From contig CADECY010000047.1 of assembly GCA_902825945.1 (NCBI GenBank), positions 1-58,379 of the forward strand: 58,379 nt of DNA, written 5' to 3'. Below the pieces are notes generated by a model. The model did no database searches and was not told the DNA's origin. It saw only the letters and a program-made list of their open reading frames with translations. Positions 16,738 through 25,912 of the stretch are shown in pieces. Numbering within the stretch: position 1 is the first letter of the stretch; the number at the start of each line of letters is the position of its first letter. The position numbers and the translations under genes are program-made. The stretch comes from an uncultured Acidobacteriota bacterium. GTDB lineage: Bacteria; Acidobacteriota; Terriglobia; Bryobacterales; Bryobacteraceae.

Positions 16738-17823
16738 TTAACGAATGATGAAAATCGACGTTCGCGCAAAGGCGATGTAATCCTCCGTGACAGACTGGTA
16801 GCCAGCCTGCTCGAACAGGTTTTTCCAGGTTTGGCGGCCCACCGGGTTTTGGCCGCTAAGGTCGTGAAACAGAAAATACTCCACAGCGGGACCCGGACGC
16901 TCTCGCATCTCCTCGGCCGAGGGCCGGATCGTTTCGATCACCACGAACGGCACGCCCGGCAGGGTTTCCCGGAACGTCCGCAGAAATTCGAGGGCTCGCT
17001 GGTTGCGGCCGCCGTCGCACAGCTCGTGCAGCACGAAGAAGGTAGTGGCGGCGTCCACATCGCGCAACTTGTCGCGGTAGTCAGCCATGCGTAAGGCATT
17101 GCCCGTGTGGAGCGCGATACGCGCTCCGAGGCCAGCCGCCTCTACCTGCCGCCGGCCGGCCTCGACGGCTTCCGGTGACAAGTCCAGACCAACGCCCTTC
17201 GCCTCCGGAAACCGGCCGCAAACCAGCCGGAGAAACTCGCCGTCCCCGGAGCCGATGTCCATCACGCACTTCACGTTCAGCGCGGAAAGCTTGTCCAGCA
17301 CCAGAGGGAAATAGAAGTCGTGAGAGGCGAGGCCCGACCCGACGCCCACCAGTTTGCCGTCGCGGACTACATCCACCCCATATTTCATTCTGCCGGTGAG
17401 CAGGTCTTCCAGGTGGAAGAGCACGCTTTCGTATCCATGGGCGAGTTGAAACCAACCGCGCGCCATCGAATTCGTGAGCAGAAAGCGCGCGGTCTCTTCC
17501 AGCACGAAACGCCCGGAGGCATCGCGATTCAGCAGCCGCCGCGCATAAAGCGCCTCGCAAACCGCCTTCAGGAGTTGGCCGTCGAGCCCTTCTTTCTCCG
17601 CGTGAGCCGCCGGGTCGATTCCGCCCTTGGCCATCATCTCGTCCAGCACGCCGAGGTTGAGCAGGGTTTGGAAACACCGCGTCACGAAGTGGACCGCGAT
17701 AATCTCTTCCCAGGCATCGCTGCGGGCTCGTCGCGATGCCATCATCGTACCGAACCCGAGCTTGCGGGTGACGCTGATGAGCGTACTCACGAGCCGCTCC
17801 CGACAGACGGGCAAAAATGACAA
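16738..17823 (-). CDS. O-methyltransferase-like SAM-dependent methyltransferase
   Basis: A 361-residue protein. The N-terminal 140 residues look like the winged-helix dimerisation domain of caffeate/polyketide O-methyltransferases (segments FQTLLNLGVLDEM, GLDGQLLKAVCEALYARRLL). The C-terminal Rossmann domain has motif I VMDIGSGDGEF, GVGLDLSPEAVEAG, and TFFVLHEL. Such enzymes methylate hydroxyls or carboxyls of natural products. It is preceded by 103 bp after the acyl-CoA synthetase in the same orientation and is probably part of the phosphodiesterase/ketosynthase-like operon. Confidence 0.85.
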   Translation of the reverse strand: MSFLPVCRERLVSTLISVTRKLGFGTMMASRRARSDAWEEIIAVHFVTRCFQTLLNLGVLDEMMAKGGIDPAAHAEKEGLDGQLLKAVCEALYARRLLNRDASGRFVLEETARFLLTNSMARGWFQLAHGYESVLFHLEDLLTGRMKYGVDVVRDGKLVGVGSGLASHDFYFPLVLDKLSALNVKCVMDIGSGDGEFLRLVCGRFPEAKGVGLDLSPEAVEAGRRQVEAAGLGARIALHTGNALRMADYRDKLRDVDAATTFFVLHELCDGGRNQRALEFLRTFRETLPGVPFVVIETIRPSAEEMRERPGPAVEYFLFHDLSGQNPVGRQTWKNLFEQAGYQSVTEDYIAFARTSIFIIR

Positions 17824-17926
17824 TGCAGCGGCCGAAAGGTGGGCACGAGACCTCCGAAATGATTCTCCAACAGCGGCCCGAAGCTGCTCCTCGCTCGACC
17901 GCGATCTTTTGATCCTACCACTTTGA

Positions 17927-19705
17927 CTACTCCCTTGGATGACGTTGGGGTGAGTACATCGACTCGATCAGTTCCCGGTACTTCTCCTCCACCCGCCGGC
18001 GGCGAAGTTTTTGCGTCGGTGTCAGGAGTTCCGGGTCGTCCAGCGCACTGTCGGCGAGAAGGCGGATCTGACGGACTCGCTCCCACGCGGCAAAGCCGGA
18101 CTGCAGCCCTTCGACTTCCGCCCAGACCGCGGCCTCTACCCGGGCGTCGCTGTCCGGATCGCCGCCGGTCCGGGCGATCCCCATCTGCCGGCACACCCGC
18201 GCATAGTCGGGGACCACCAAGGCCGAGATAAACTTGCGCCCGTCGCCCACCAGCAAGATATGACGAATCAATGGACTCTTGCACAGTTCGTGTTCCAGCG
18301 GAGCAGGACACACGTTCTTGCCACCGGAAGTAACCAAAATCTCTTTCTTGCGCCCGGTGATGGCCAGATAGCCATCCGGGTCAAGCACCGCCAGATCCCC
18401 GGTGCGGAGCCATCCGCCGGGGTCGAGCGCTTCGGCCGTCTGCGCAGCGTCTTTGTAGTAACCCATCATCACATTGGGCCCGCGGACCCACAGTTCCCCT
18501 TCTTCGTCAAACCGGACATCCAGGCCGTCGAGCGGCCGGCCGACGCTGCCGATCTTGATGGCTCCCGGTGGCGATAGTGTGACCACTGGGGCCGCCTCGG
18601 TCAACCCGTAGCCCTGCAGCAACCGGAAACCGGCCGCGTGAAAGAAGGACTCCACGGCCGGATCGAGCTTGGCGCCGCCGCACACCAGGAACCGGAGGCG
18701 CCCACCGAGTTTTTGGTGGAGCTTGGAAAACAGCAGAGCTTGCACCAACGGGTAGGCCAGCCGGGCACCTGCCGCCGGGCGCGTGCCGTGGAGCCATGGG
18801 GCGCCGTAATCGAGTCCCTGCCGGAGCAGCCAACGTCCGATGGCGCGCCGCCGGGGATTCATCCCTTCCATCTGTTCGAGAACTTTCTCGCGCACGCGCT
18901 CGAGAATACGCGGCACCACGCCCATCACCTCGGGCCGGTAGCGTGGCGCCAGTTCCGCCACCTTGTTTGGATCTCCATAGGCAACGGGGACACCCTCGAC
19001 AAAGTAGCCGTAGCAAAGCAGGCGCTCGAGCACGTGTGCCAGCGGCAGAATGGAAAGCGCCTGCGCCGGGGCTGCCAGATGCAGCCGCCCGAGACAGGCA
19101 CTGAGATTGCTCAATAGGTTCGAGTGCGAGAGCATCACTCCCTTCGGGAGGCCGGTGGTGCCGGAGGTATAGACGATCGTCGCGAGCCCGCGTTCGTCCG
19201 CCTCGGCCGCGCGCCGCCGCAGGGCGGCCTCGAAGCCCGAACCAGGCGGCCCGCCCGCCTCGATGGCGGAGAGTGAAGCCGCCCCTGGGACCTCTCCCTC
19301 GAACAGCACGATCAAACGCAGTTCCGGCAGATCGCGCAGAGCCGGAGCCACGGCCGCCCACAACGCGGGCGTTGAGACGGCAAGGGCCACGGCGCCGCTG
19401 TGCTCCAGCACGTAGCGGACCTGGCTCGGCGAAAACGCGGTGTACAACGGCACCGAAATCAGGCCCGACACGTGCAGAGCGAAGTCCGCCACGTGCCACT
19501 CAGGCCGGTTTTCCGACAGAACCGCCACGCGATCTCCCGGCTTCAGGCCATGGCTTTGGAAGAATCCGGCCAGCGCGAAAACGGCTCCCTTGAACCGGTC
19601 CGTCGAGTAGGACACTCCCTCGCCCTGCAGGAGCGGGTCGAAGCGGAACTGGTCGACATGGTGGAAGAACAGCGCCCCCAGACTCCTCACATCCGCCGCC
19701 TCCAT
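17927..19705 (-). CDS. Long-chain acyl-CoA synthetase / AMP-forming ligase (FadD15-like)
   Basis: A 592-residue ANL-superfamily enzyme that adenylates a carboxylic acid and transfers it to CoA or to a carrier thiol. It carries the P-loop YTSGTTGLPKGVMLSH, the motif GYGLTEAAPVV, the hinge segment LRTGDLAVLDPDGYLAITGR, and the C-terminal KKEILVTSGGKNV. Length and motifs fit long-chain fatty acyl-CoA ligases of the FadD15/FAA1 group. The start chosen is the ATG at 19705, preceded by GGGAGA; the longer frame to 19804 would overlap the ketosynthase-like gene, which ends 19 bp upstream. In this operon it probably activates a long acyl chain, either as starter or for recycling. Confidence 0.93.
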   Translation of the reverse strand: MEAADVRSLGALFFHHVDQFRFDPLLQGEGVSYSTDRFKGAVFALAGFFQSHGLKPGDRVAVLSENRPEWHVADFALHVSGLISVPLYTAFSPSQVRYVLEHSGAVALAVSTPALWAAVAPALRDLPELRLIVLFEGEVPGAASLSAIEAGGPPGSGFEAALRRRAAEADERGLATIVYTSGTTGLPKGVMLSHSNLLSNLSACLGRLHLAAPAQALSILPLAHVLERLLCYGYFVEGVPVAYGDPNKVAELAPRYRPEVMGVVPRILERVREKVLEQMEGMNPRRRAIGRWLLRQGLDYGAPWLHGTRPAAGARLAYPLVQALLFSKLHQKLGGRLRFLVCGGAKLDPAVESFFHAAGFRLLQGYGLTEAAPVVTLSPPGAIKIGSVGRPLDGLDVRFDEEGELWVRGPNVMMGYYKDAAQTAEALDPGGWLRTGDLAVLDPDGYLAITGRKKEILVTSGGKNVCPAPLEHELCKSPLIRHILLVGDGRKFISALVVPDYARVCRQMGIARTGGDPDSDARVEAAVWAEVEGLQSGFAAWERVRQIRLLADSALDDPELLTPTQKLRRRRVEEKYRELIESMYSPQRHPRE

Positions 19706-19724
19706 GATAGTCTCCCGTCTTGGC

Positions 19725-20972
19725 CTAGGAGCCGCTCGGCGTTCGCAGCCAGATTGCCGCTGATTGTCCCATGAAGGAGTGACTGAGACATAAAGCTCCC
19801 GCACTGGCCGTGCCGTTCAGTACCCGGGGTTGCAGGGCCACCAAGTCGAGGTGCACACCCTCGGCGGGATGCTCGAGCCCCGCCACGGGCGGCACCAGTC
19901 CGGCGCGGAGCGCACAGACGGCTAGCACCGTCTCGAGGATCGCCGTCGAGCCGCCTGCATATCCCGTCGCTCCCTTGAAGGCGGTGCAGGGCACGCCAGG
20001 CCCAAGCGCCTCAGTCACGGCCTTGGCTTCCCGGAGATCGAATCGCGGCACACCCAGGCCGCTCAGCACGGCGAAGGCGGGCTGTTCGCCGCCGAGCGCG
20101 CGGCGGCAAACAGCTTCGACGGCGCGTCCCGTACCGATCGGCTCGGCTCCGCCGGCCGCGTCATCAAGGGCTGTAGCCACGGCACCGATCTCAGCGAGAA
20201 TCGGCGCCCCACGTGCCTCGGCCGACGATCGCCTCTCCAACACGATGGCCGCGCCAGCCGCGGCCAGCAGCATGCCTGCGGCCGCACGGTCGAACGGGCG
20301 CGGCGCCGACGGAGACAACAGCCCAGCCTGCTGGTAGTTGAGGTAGTTGGCCGCGCCCAGCAGGTTTTCGAAGGCGCCGCAAATCGCCATGTCGCACTCG
20401 CCAGCCTGGAGCGAATCGACGGCGCTCTCGAGCGCCAGCGCGCCAGCCGTATCCGACTGCGAGAAGTTGTTGGAAGGACCGCGCGCGCTGATTTCCATCG
20501 CCAGCAACGCGAGCCCCGCATTGGAGAGGCAGCGGAGCGGGAAGTAGAAATCCAACGAGCGGGCCGCTGGGCCGCCCAGCCCCTCCCAATCCGGATCGGC
20601 GGCTTGGGCCGCCAACGCGTCGAATCCGGGAAAGAACGAACTGGGCTCCATGCCGGCTTGGCCGGCGGCGGAGAAGACGCCCACACGTTCCGGCGCCAAG
20701 GCCGCTCCGCTCCATCCCGCGGCGTCAAGCGCCTGGAGCCCGGCCCACATCAGGTGGCGCGAACTCGCGCTCAGGAATTTTTGGTTCTTCGGGAGGCGAA
20801 GCTTTTGCAACTCGTACGGAGGAACCCGCGCGCCGGCCAACCCGTCTTTATCCTGCTCCGGGCGCACTGTCACGCCGCCGAGGACCGCCTTCCAGACGGC
20901 CTCCGGGTCCAGCCCCGCGGCCGAAGCGAGCCCCATGCCGGTGATCACCACCGGTTCCAACCCGGCGTCCAT
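19725..20972 (-). CDS. Ketosynthase-fold protein lacking the catalytic Cys-His-His (chain-length-factor-like)
   Basis: A 415-residue protein with FabF-like thiolase fold (start VVITGMGLASAAGLDPEAVW). The three catalytic positions are all changed. The nucleophile loop is SDTAGALALE (Gly177 instead of Cys). The HGTGT region is SGLGVPRFD (Ser for His). The last His is Tyr in KGATGYAGGST. It therefore cannot condense in the usual way. The closest known precedent is the chain-length factor (KS-beta) of type II polyketide systems and the KS-like partners of aryl-polyene systems, which act as heterodimer subunits. No active discrete KS gene is adjacent. It starts 5 bp after the phosphodiesterase stop. 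Confidence 0.85.
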   Translation of the reverse strand: MDAGLEPVVITGMGLASAAGLDPEAVWKAVLGGVTVRPEQDKDGLAGARVPPYELQKLRLPKNQKFLSASSRHLMWAGLQALDAAGWSGAALAPERVGVFSAAGQAGMEPSSFFPGFDALAAQAADPDWEGLGGPAARSLDFYFPLRCLSNAGLALLAMEISARGPSNNFSQSDTAGALALESAVDSLQAGECDMAICGAFENLLGAANYLNYQQAGLLSPSAPRPFDRAAAGMLLAAAGAAIVLERRSSAEARGAPILAEIGAVATALDDAAGGAEPIGTGRAVEAVCRRALGGEQPAFAVLSGLGVPRFDLREAKAVTEALGPGVPCTAFKGATGYAGGSTAILETVLAVCALRAGLVPPVAGLEHPAEGVHLDLVALQPRVLNGTASAGALCLSHSFMGQSAAIWLRTPSGS

Positions 20973-20977
20973 CCGGC

Positions 20978-22375
20978 TCAACGCGTGTGCCGGCCCGCTA
21001 CCGCGAGCAGGCTCTGTCCCTGCATCGAATCCGGTACCGGCAGCCCGGCCAACTCGAGCACCGTGGGCGCAACGTCGAGCAGATGCGCGCCCCGCGTCTC
21101 GCCCAACGCCGGCACACCAGCGCCAGAGAGCAGAAACGCGCCGAACTGCGCGTGATTGCAGTCGTCTGGCCCCGTGTCGTTCTCCTGAATGTGGAGACTC
21201 GGATACCCGAGCCCGCCGATGGATCGCCAAAACAGACCGCCGAAGTGCACGATCAGATCCGGAGCCACGTTGCGCACGTGACGATAAATCTCCTCTGGCT
21301 TGAACACCAGGCTGTTCATCGGCCGGCCCAAGTCGTCGGGTAGCGCCTCAAAACGCTCCTTCATTTCGTTACGGAACTGCTCGTACTCGTTCACCGGAAT
21401 CACGCCTTCCGGCTCGCGGCCGGCGACGTTGAAGAACACTCGCGCGTAGTAGCCGCCCTCGCTCCACACTTTCGTGCGGCTCCAATCCACGAGCTTGGGT
21501 GAGAACGGCGTCTGCCCGGTTACCGGCTCTTTCAGCACCAGCAGGCCTTCGCGCACCAGCCATTCGTTTACGCAGAAGCCGCCGTCCAGGCGTTGCGCGC
21601 CATGGTCCGATACCACCAGCACCGTGCAATCGTCACCGGCCTGTTGCAGCACCTCGCCAATTTCTCCGTCGAGATACTTGTAGTAGTCCATCACCGCGCT
21701 GTTGAACGGGCTGCCGGCTTGGTATAGGCGGTGTTGCGGGTCGTGATATTTCCAGAACCCGTGGTGAATTCGATCGAGCCCGATCTCGACGAAGTGGAAG
21801 AAATCCCAGTCTCGGATCGCCATCAGGTAGCGCACTACCTCGAAGTGCTTGCGCGACATCGCATAGATTTCGTCGAGCAGCCACTGCTTGTTCTCCGTGC
21901 GAAAGCCACGCACGTCCACAGGGTAGTCGCCGACCAGCGCCTCTATCTCGCTGGCGATCTCGGGCGGATACGTGTACTCGGACGTTTTCGTGTCAGGCGT
22001 CAGAAAACAGCCGACACTGGCGCCATTCACCCTACGGGGTGGAAAGTTTGGCGGCACGCCCACGATAATCGCCTGACGCCCATGGTCGTTGAAAACGTCC
22101 CACGTCGCCTTGGCCGTAATCGACTTCGCATTCACGATCCCAAGGCCACCGTAGGTGTGGTCCGTGCGATTGCGGAATCCGTACACGCCCAGCGACCCGG
22201 GGTCTTGGCTAGTCGACATGCACATCCACGCCGGAACCGTGATCGGCGGGATGACACTCTCCAGGGGGCCGTAACACCCCCGCTCCATCAGGCGCCGGAT
22301 GTTGGGTACATCCGGATGATTGAACAAAATCTCCGGGGCCGCGCAATCCAGCCCCACCACCAATACTCGTGACAT
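20978..22375 (-). CDS. Type I phosphodiesterase/nucleotide pyrophosphatase-like protein (alkaline phosphatase superfamily)
   Basis: A 465-residue protein of the type I PDE family. First metal ligand Asp10 in VVGLDCAAPE, presumed nucleophile Thr46 in PPITVPAW, then DRIHHGFW and VVSDHGAQ supplying further Asp/His metal ligands, and a C-terminal HLLDVAPTVLEL. The family hydrolyses or transfers phospho-ester groups using two Zn ions. The ATG at 22375 is chosen because AGGAGG lies just upstream; a longer frame to 22450 has no such support. It is the first gene of the operon with the KS-like protein and acyl-CoA ligase, so a phospho-lipid or phosphopantetheine-linked substrate is plausible but unproven. 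No signal peptide is seen. Confidence 0.88.
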   Translation of the reverse strand: MSRVLVVGLDCAAPEILFNHPDVPNIRRLMERGCYGPLESVIPPITVPAWMCMSTSQDPGSLGVYGFRNRTDHTYGGLGIVNAKSITAKATWDVFNDHGRQAIIVGVPPNFPPRRVNGASVGCFLTPDTKTSEYTYPPEIASEIEALVGDYPVDVRGFRTENKQWLLDEIYAMSRKHFEVVRYLMAIRDWDFFHFVEIGLDRIHHGFWKYHDPQHRLYQAGSPFNSAVMDYYKYLDGEIGEVLQQAGDDCTVLVVSDHGAQRLDGGFCVNEWLVREGLLVLKEPVTGQTPFSPKLVDWSRTKVWSEGGYYARVFFNVAGREPEGVIPVNEYEQFRNEMKERFEALPDDLGRPMNSLVFKPEEIYRHVRNVAPDLIVHFGGLFWRSIGGLGYPSLHIQENDTGPDDCNHAQFGAFLLSGAGVPALGETRGAHLLDVAPTVLELAGLPVPDSMQGQSLLAVAGRHTR

Positions 22376-22795
22376 TGACCACCATCCTCCTGCTGTTCCT
22401 CTATTTCGCTTTGCAGCTCTCCGGGAACTCGTCTGTTTGCCAGTATACACTGTCCCTGGGCACCCGCCCTATACCCGTCTCCATTCAACAGTTCAGGTAC
22501 CCCCAGTCACAGCTTCGGGAGCCACGCTGCGCCCGGCCGGCCGGGCGGCCGCCGCTAAACCATTGATTGTTCTAGGGTTGGTTGATCGAGCGTCGCGTGC
22601 CCCCCCAAAGCCTCCCGGCCTTCGGGGAACCGTTACGTCTACACGGCCTAGGCGCTAGGCTAGGGCTCCCAGGCGTGGTGGGAGAACACGCGCACAACGG
22701 ACTGAGGCGCCCCAACCGCTGCGAGTTCCGCCCATTCGGGAGTCCGAGCTACGCGGACTGTGCGCTTCTAGGTGGATCGATTGAGAGGCCTCGGT
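22376..22795. other. Intergenic region (420 bp) upstream of the phosphodiesterase operon
   Basis: No gene is recognisable here on either strand. It separates two minus-strand operons, so it should contain the promoter of the phosphodiesterase/KS-like/ligase operon. Reading the minus strand, GTGTATACTGG (about 22440-22450) offers a TATACT -10-like hexamer but no well-placed -35. The only other clear signal is the AGGAGG ribosome site just before 22375. The stretch 22515-22640 is rich in CCGG/GGCC palindromes without an obvious terminator stem and U-tract. Confidence 0.4.
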
Positions 22796-24439
22796 TCAGT
22801 TGGAGACGTGAAATTCGCGGTCACGACAACCCGTTCCCGCGCAGGCTATCAGTTGGCTCATCCATGCGCTGAGTGCCAGCCGCTGCTGCTGTCGAAGGGG
22901 AGATGCGTCCAAGTGGAGGCTGCCGATCTGCCATGGGTCGATGGCCAGATCGTAGTGCTCGCGTGAACCGTCGCTGTACTGGATGAACGTAGCGGAAGGC
23001 GCTTCCGCCGCCTCCGGCGCGGTGCGGATCGCGAAATAGGACGGCAGTTCGAAGAGGCTCGCCGCGCCCGGCCAGCGCTCCACTAGGAAACGTTTACGCC
23101 ACCCTGTGCGTCCGGGGTTGGCCAGGAGCGAGGTGAACGAGGTGCCGTCCATGGCCGCCCCCGGGGCGGCCTGCGCCATCTCCAGGATGGTAGGCGCCAG
23201 ATCGGTGTTGAGCACGAACTGCTGCGCCTGGGCCGGGGCCAGCCACGGTGCGGCCACGATGAGTGGCAACCGGATGGATTCTTCGTGAGCCACCAGTTTC
23301 TGTGGGAGACGATGCTCGGCGTGCAGAAAGCCGTTATCGGAAGTGAAAATCAACACCGTGCGGGACATCTCGCCGAGTTCAGTGAGCCTGGCCACGAGCC
23401 TGCCCAGCAGATCGTCCACCGCGCGCATTGACGCGGCGCGGTCGCGATATTGCCCCGTCAGGTTCGCTGTGTCGGTGGACGTCAGTAGGGGGCGAAGCCG
23501 CATCCACGCTGGCTTGTCCGACATGTCCATTTCGTTGAATGATGGCGGCATCGGCAACGGCAACAGCACAGATCCGAGGTGACGCGGAGCGGGCCGGATC
23601 GTCCAGTTCCACGCGTCCGAATATTGAGATACGGGCAGGCCCGGGTACACTTCCTGGTGCGGCGCGCCTGGCATCACCGTGAGGAAAAACGGCGCGGCGT
23701 CATTGGAGGTCTCGAAGGAATCGAGAAACGCAACGGCCTTCCGCGCCAGCAAGTCCGTCTGATAGTCTTCCGGAGCGGTCCCAACGCCCGAAACCACGCC
23801 GTTCTCGTTGGCGGCGTATTGATACATCCGGGAGGCATAGGGGTCAAGCAATCCGAACCACTGATTCCAGCCCGGCGGTATGTACTGTGTGTCGGCCGAG
23901 TCGAAGACTCCGTCCCGGTTGATGTCCGACCGCCCGTACCCGTTGAGATATTTCCCGATGAAACCGGTCTGGTAGCCTGCTCCCCGCAGCCAAGTGGCCA
24001 GCGTCGAGGCGTCATTGAACGACGTCACGCCGCCGAACGGACTTTCATTGCGCGCCGCCCCGTGGTTATGCGCGTAGCGGCCCGATAGAAGCGTGGCGCG
24101 CGAAGGCGTACAGACTGGTGTCGTGCAGAAGGCGTTGCGGAAGTTCACGCCGCGATTCACGAAGTGCGTCTGGAGGTTCGGCGTGAGACCAGATTGCAGG
24201 AGCGTATCGGCCAACCCCCGATCGAGGTCGTCCACCATGACCAACACGATGTTCGGTCTCGGCGCGGGCTGAGCCTGCGCTCCGGCCGGCGCCAGGGCGG
24301 CGCCCAGACCCGCCGCAGCCGTCACCCAGGGCCGCGACGCTGCCAGTAAGCGGCGCCTCAACGCGCTCGCGCCAGCCGACCATCGCTTCAGCAAGCGCCG
24401 GAAAACCGGCCGCCGGTTCTTTCGATTGAAAACACCCAT
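22796..24439 (-). CDS. Exported sulfatase with canonical formylglycine motif
   Basis: A 547-residue sulfatase. After an Arg-rich N-terminus with a likely signal peptide (RRRLLAAS, hydrophobic stretch, AQAQP) the mature part begins NIVLVMVDDLDRG, the first metal site. The FGly motif is intact: Cys110 in VCTPSRATLLSG. The second site is IFTSDNGF. Such enzymes remove sulfate esters, usually from polysaccharides. The ATG at 24439 is used because a longer frame to 24625 would cross the start of the divergent DUF362 gene; no clear Shine-Dalgarno is visible. Its position beside a sugar symporter and rhamnosidase suggests sulfated-glycan breakdown. Confidence 0.9.
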   Translation of the reverse strand: MGVFNRKNRRPVFRRLLKRWSAGASALRRRLLAASRPWVTAAAGLGAALAPAGAQAQPAPRPNIVLVMVDDLDRGLADTLLQSGLTPNLQTHFVNRGVNFRNAFCTTPVCTPSRATLLSGRYAHNHGAARNESPFGGVTSFNDASTLATWLRGAGYQTGFIGKYLNGYGRSDINRDGVFDSADTQYIPPGWNQWFGLLDPYASRMYQYAANENGVVSGVGTAPEDYQTDLLARKAVAFLDSFETSNDAAPFFLTVMPGAPHQEVYPGLPVSQYSDAWNWTIRPAPRHLGSVLLPLPMPPSFNEMDMSDKPAWMRLRPLLTSTDTANLTGQYRDRAASMRAVDDLLGRLVARLTELGEMSRTVLIFTSDNGFLHAEHRLPQKLVAHEESIRLPLIVAAPWLAPAQAQQFVLNTDLAPTILEMAQAAPGAAMDGTSFTSLLANPGRTGWRKRFLVERWPGAASLFELPSYFAIRTAPEAAEAPSATFIQYSDGSREHYDLAIDPWQIGSLHLDASPLRQQQRLALSAWMSQLIACAGTGCRDREFHVSN

Positions 24440-24465
24440 TGCGTTCAGATGATAACCCGGCGGCC

Positions 24466-24495
24466 TTGACAAAAGCCATCGCCATGGGTCATTCT
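24466..24495 (+). promoter_or_regulatory. Candidate sigma-70-like promoter for the DUF362-symporter-rhamnosidase operon
   Basis: A perfect TTGACA at 24466-24471 is followed after 18 bp by CATTCT (24490-24495), a weak -10. It lies in the 109-bp divergent gap in front of the gene starting at 24549. Only the -35 element is convincing. Confidence 0.3.
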
Positions 24496-24548
24496 TCGCA
24501 AGAGCCCTTGTGCGCCCACCGCCAACGGGCATGAACCGGAGGAACAAA

Positions 24549-25895
24549 TTGACAAATCCATGGCCTGCAGGCCATATCGGCGCCGATGTGGTCCGCGTTT
24601 TGGAGGATGAATTCGGCGCTGTCAAACCGACGCGACGCCAGGCATTGAAACAGGCTGGAGCGGCCGCCGCGCTCTCCTTCGCGGTCGCGCGACCGGTCTT
24701 TGGAGCGCAGTATTCGGTGGGAGTCGGCCGAGGCTCGGACGCCTACTCCGTTACCAACCGCGCCATTGACGCCTGCGGCGAATGGGGTGCGCTGGTTTTG
24801 TCGGGCAAGGTCGTGGTCATCAAACCGAATCTGGTCGGCAAAGCCTTGCCGTCCACGGGCATCACCACCGATTTCGAAGCCGTGCGCGCGGTGGTGGACC
24901 GCGTTCTCGCCGCCGGTGCGATTTTCGTTGTAATCATCGAGTCCGGTGCCAACGGAGCGAACTTCGCGGAATGCGGGTATTCGTTCTTTAATACTTACGA
25001 TCCGCAAGGCCGAGTGCGCCTGCTCGATCTCGGCGCCATCCCCACCTCGCCGGTATCGCTGAACGGTTGGATCTATCGCCAGATTTACTCCAAACCGCAC
25101 GTACTGAACCGGACCTTCGTCTACATCAACATGGCCAAACTCAAGACGCACGCCGAGGTGTTGGCCACCCTGGCGGTGAAGAATAATTTTGCGCTGCCCG
25201 CGATCGACCGCTACATCTCTTCTCCAGCGGGCGGGCGCTTCGGCATGCACGATCGTGGAGTGCAGCAGGCCGTGGTCGACAACTACATGCTCCGGGTGCC
25301 GGACTTCCACATTGTCGACGGAATTTACGCCATGGAAGGCGAGGGGCCCTGGGCCGGAACACGGGTGACGTTCAACACGATCTTGGCTGGCCGGAATGGC
25401 TTGGCGGTCGATCGGGTCTGCCTGGCGGCGATGGGGTTTCCCCAGAACTCGGTCCGCTATCTCAACTACCTGTCGGCGCTGGGCCTTGGCCCGGCCTCTC
25501 TTTCTGACATTGGCGTTCTTGGCGATACCCTGGTTCCGCGCAACTTCGTGCGGCCGGCCAAATTGCCCACCGACCTGGAGCCGCCCCGCGTGGTGAACCC
25601 GTCGTTCTCGCCGGGGTCGGGGCAAAGCGCCTCGATTCAGGCGCGCTTCAACGAGACGTGCGACCGGACCATTACCATCCAGCGTCTCTCCGACGATCCG
25701 CACACCAAGGAAACGATCCGCACTCTGATTGCCCGCTCGCGGCGCGACGCCGGCGTGGATCTCGTCTCATGGGACGGTCGCGACGATGGGGGCGTGCTGG
25801 TGAGTCCGGGCCGGTACGCCGTGCACTCCAAGGGGGAGCGCCCGGACAGCGCCACGCGCGCCACGGACGCCACCAGTTGGGTCACAGTGGCGTAA
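24549..25895 (+). CDS. DUF362 family protein with Tat-type signal and C-terminal FlgD-like Ig fold
   Basis: About 448 residues. A Tat-like motif TRRQALK precedes a hydrophobic stretch AGAAAALSFAVA. The central part has the DUF362 hallmarks VVVIKPNLVGK, NMAKLKTHAEV, and GIYAMEGEGPWAG. The last 90 residues resemble the FlgD/Omp28-like Ig domain used by secreted proteins (VSWDGRDDGG, SPGRYAV). DUF362 proteins have no settled biochemical role. The start is put at TTG 24549 because CCGGAGGAA lies 6 bp upstream; ATG 24531 in the same frame is the alternative and would contain that Shine-Dalgarno. It is probably co-transcribed with the genes that follow. Confidence 0.85.
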   Translation: MTNPWPAGHIGADVVRVLEDEFGAVKPTRRQALKQAGAAAALSFAVARPVFGAQYSVGVGRGSDAYSVTNRAIDACGEWGALVLSGKVVVIKPNLVGKALPSTGITTDFEAVRAVVDRVLAAGAIFVVIIESGANGANFAECGYSFFNTYDPQGRVRLLDLGAIPTSPVSLNGWIYRQIYSKPHVLNRTFVYINMAKLKTHAEVLATLAVKNNFALPAIDRYISSPAGGRFGMHDRGVQQAVVDNYMLRVPDFHIVDGIYAMEGEGPWAGTRVTFNTILAGRNGLAVDRVCLAAMGFPQNSVRYLNYLSALGLGPASLSDIGVLGDTLVPRNFVRPAKLPTDLEPPRVVNPSFSPGSGQSASIQARFNETCDRTITIQRLSDDPHTKETIRTLIARSRRDAGVDLVSWDGRDDGGVLVSPGRYAVHSKGERPDSATRATDATSWVTVA

Positions 25896-25912
25896 ACTAT
25901 CAGGACATCAGG

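Noticed and set aside
22431..22500. TATACT on the minus strand as a promoter for the phosphodiesterase operon
   Set aside because: No -35 at 16-18 bp and no TGn extension; mentioned only in the intergenic entry.
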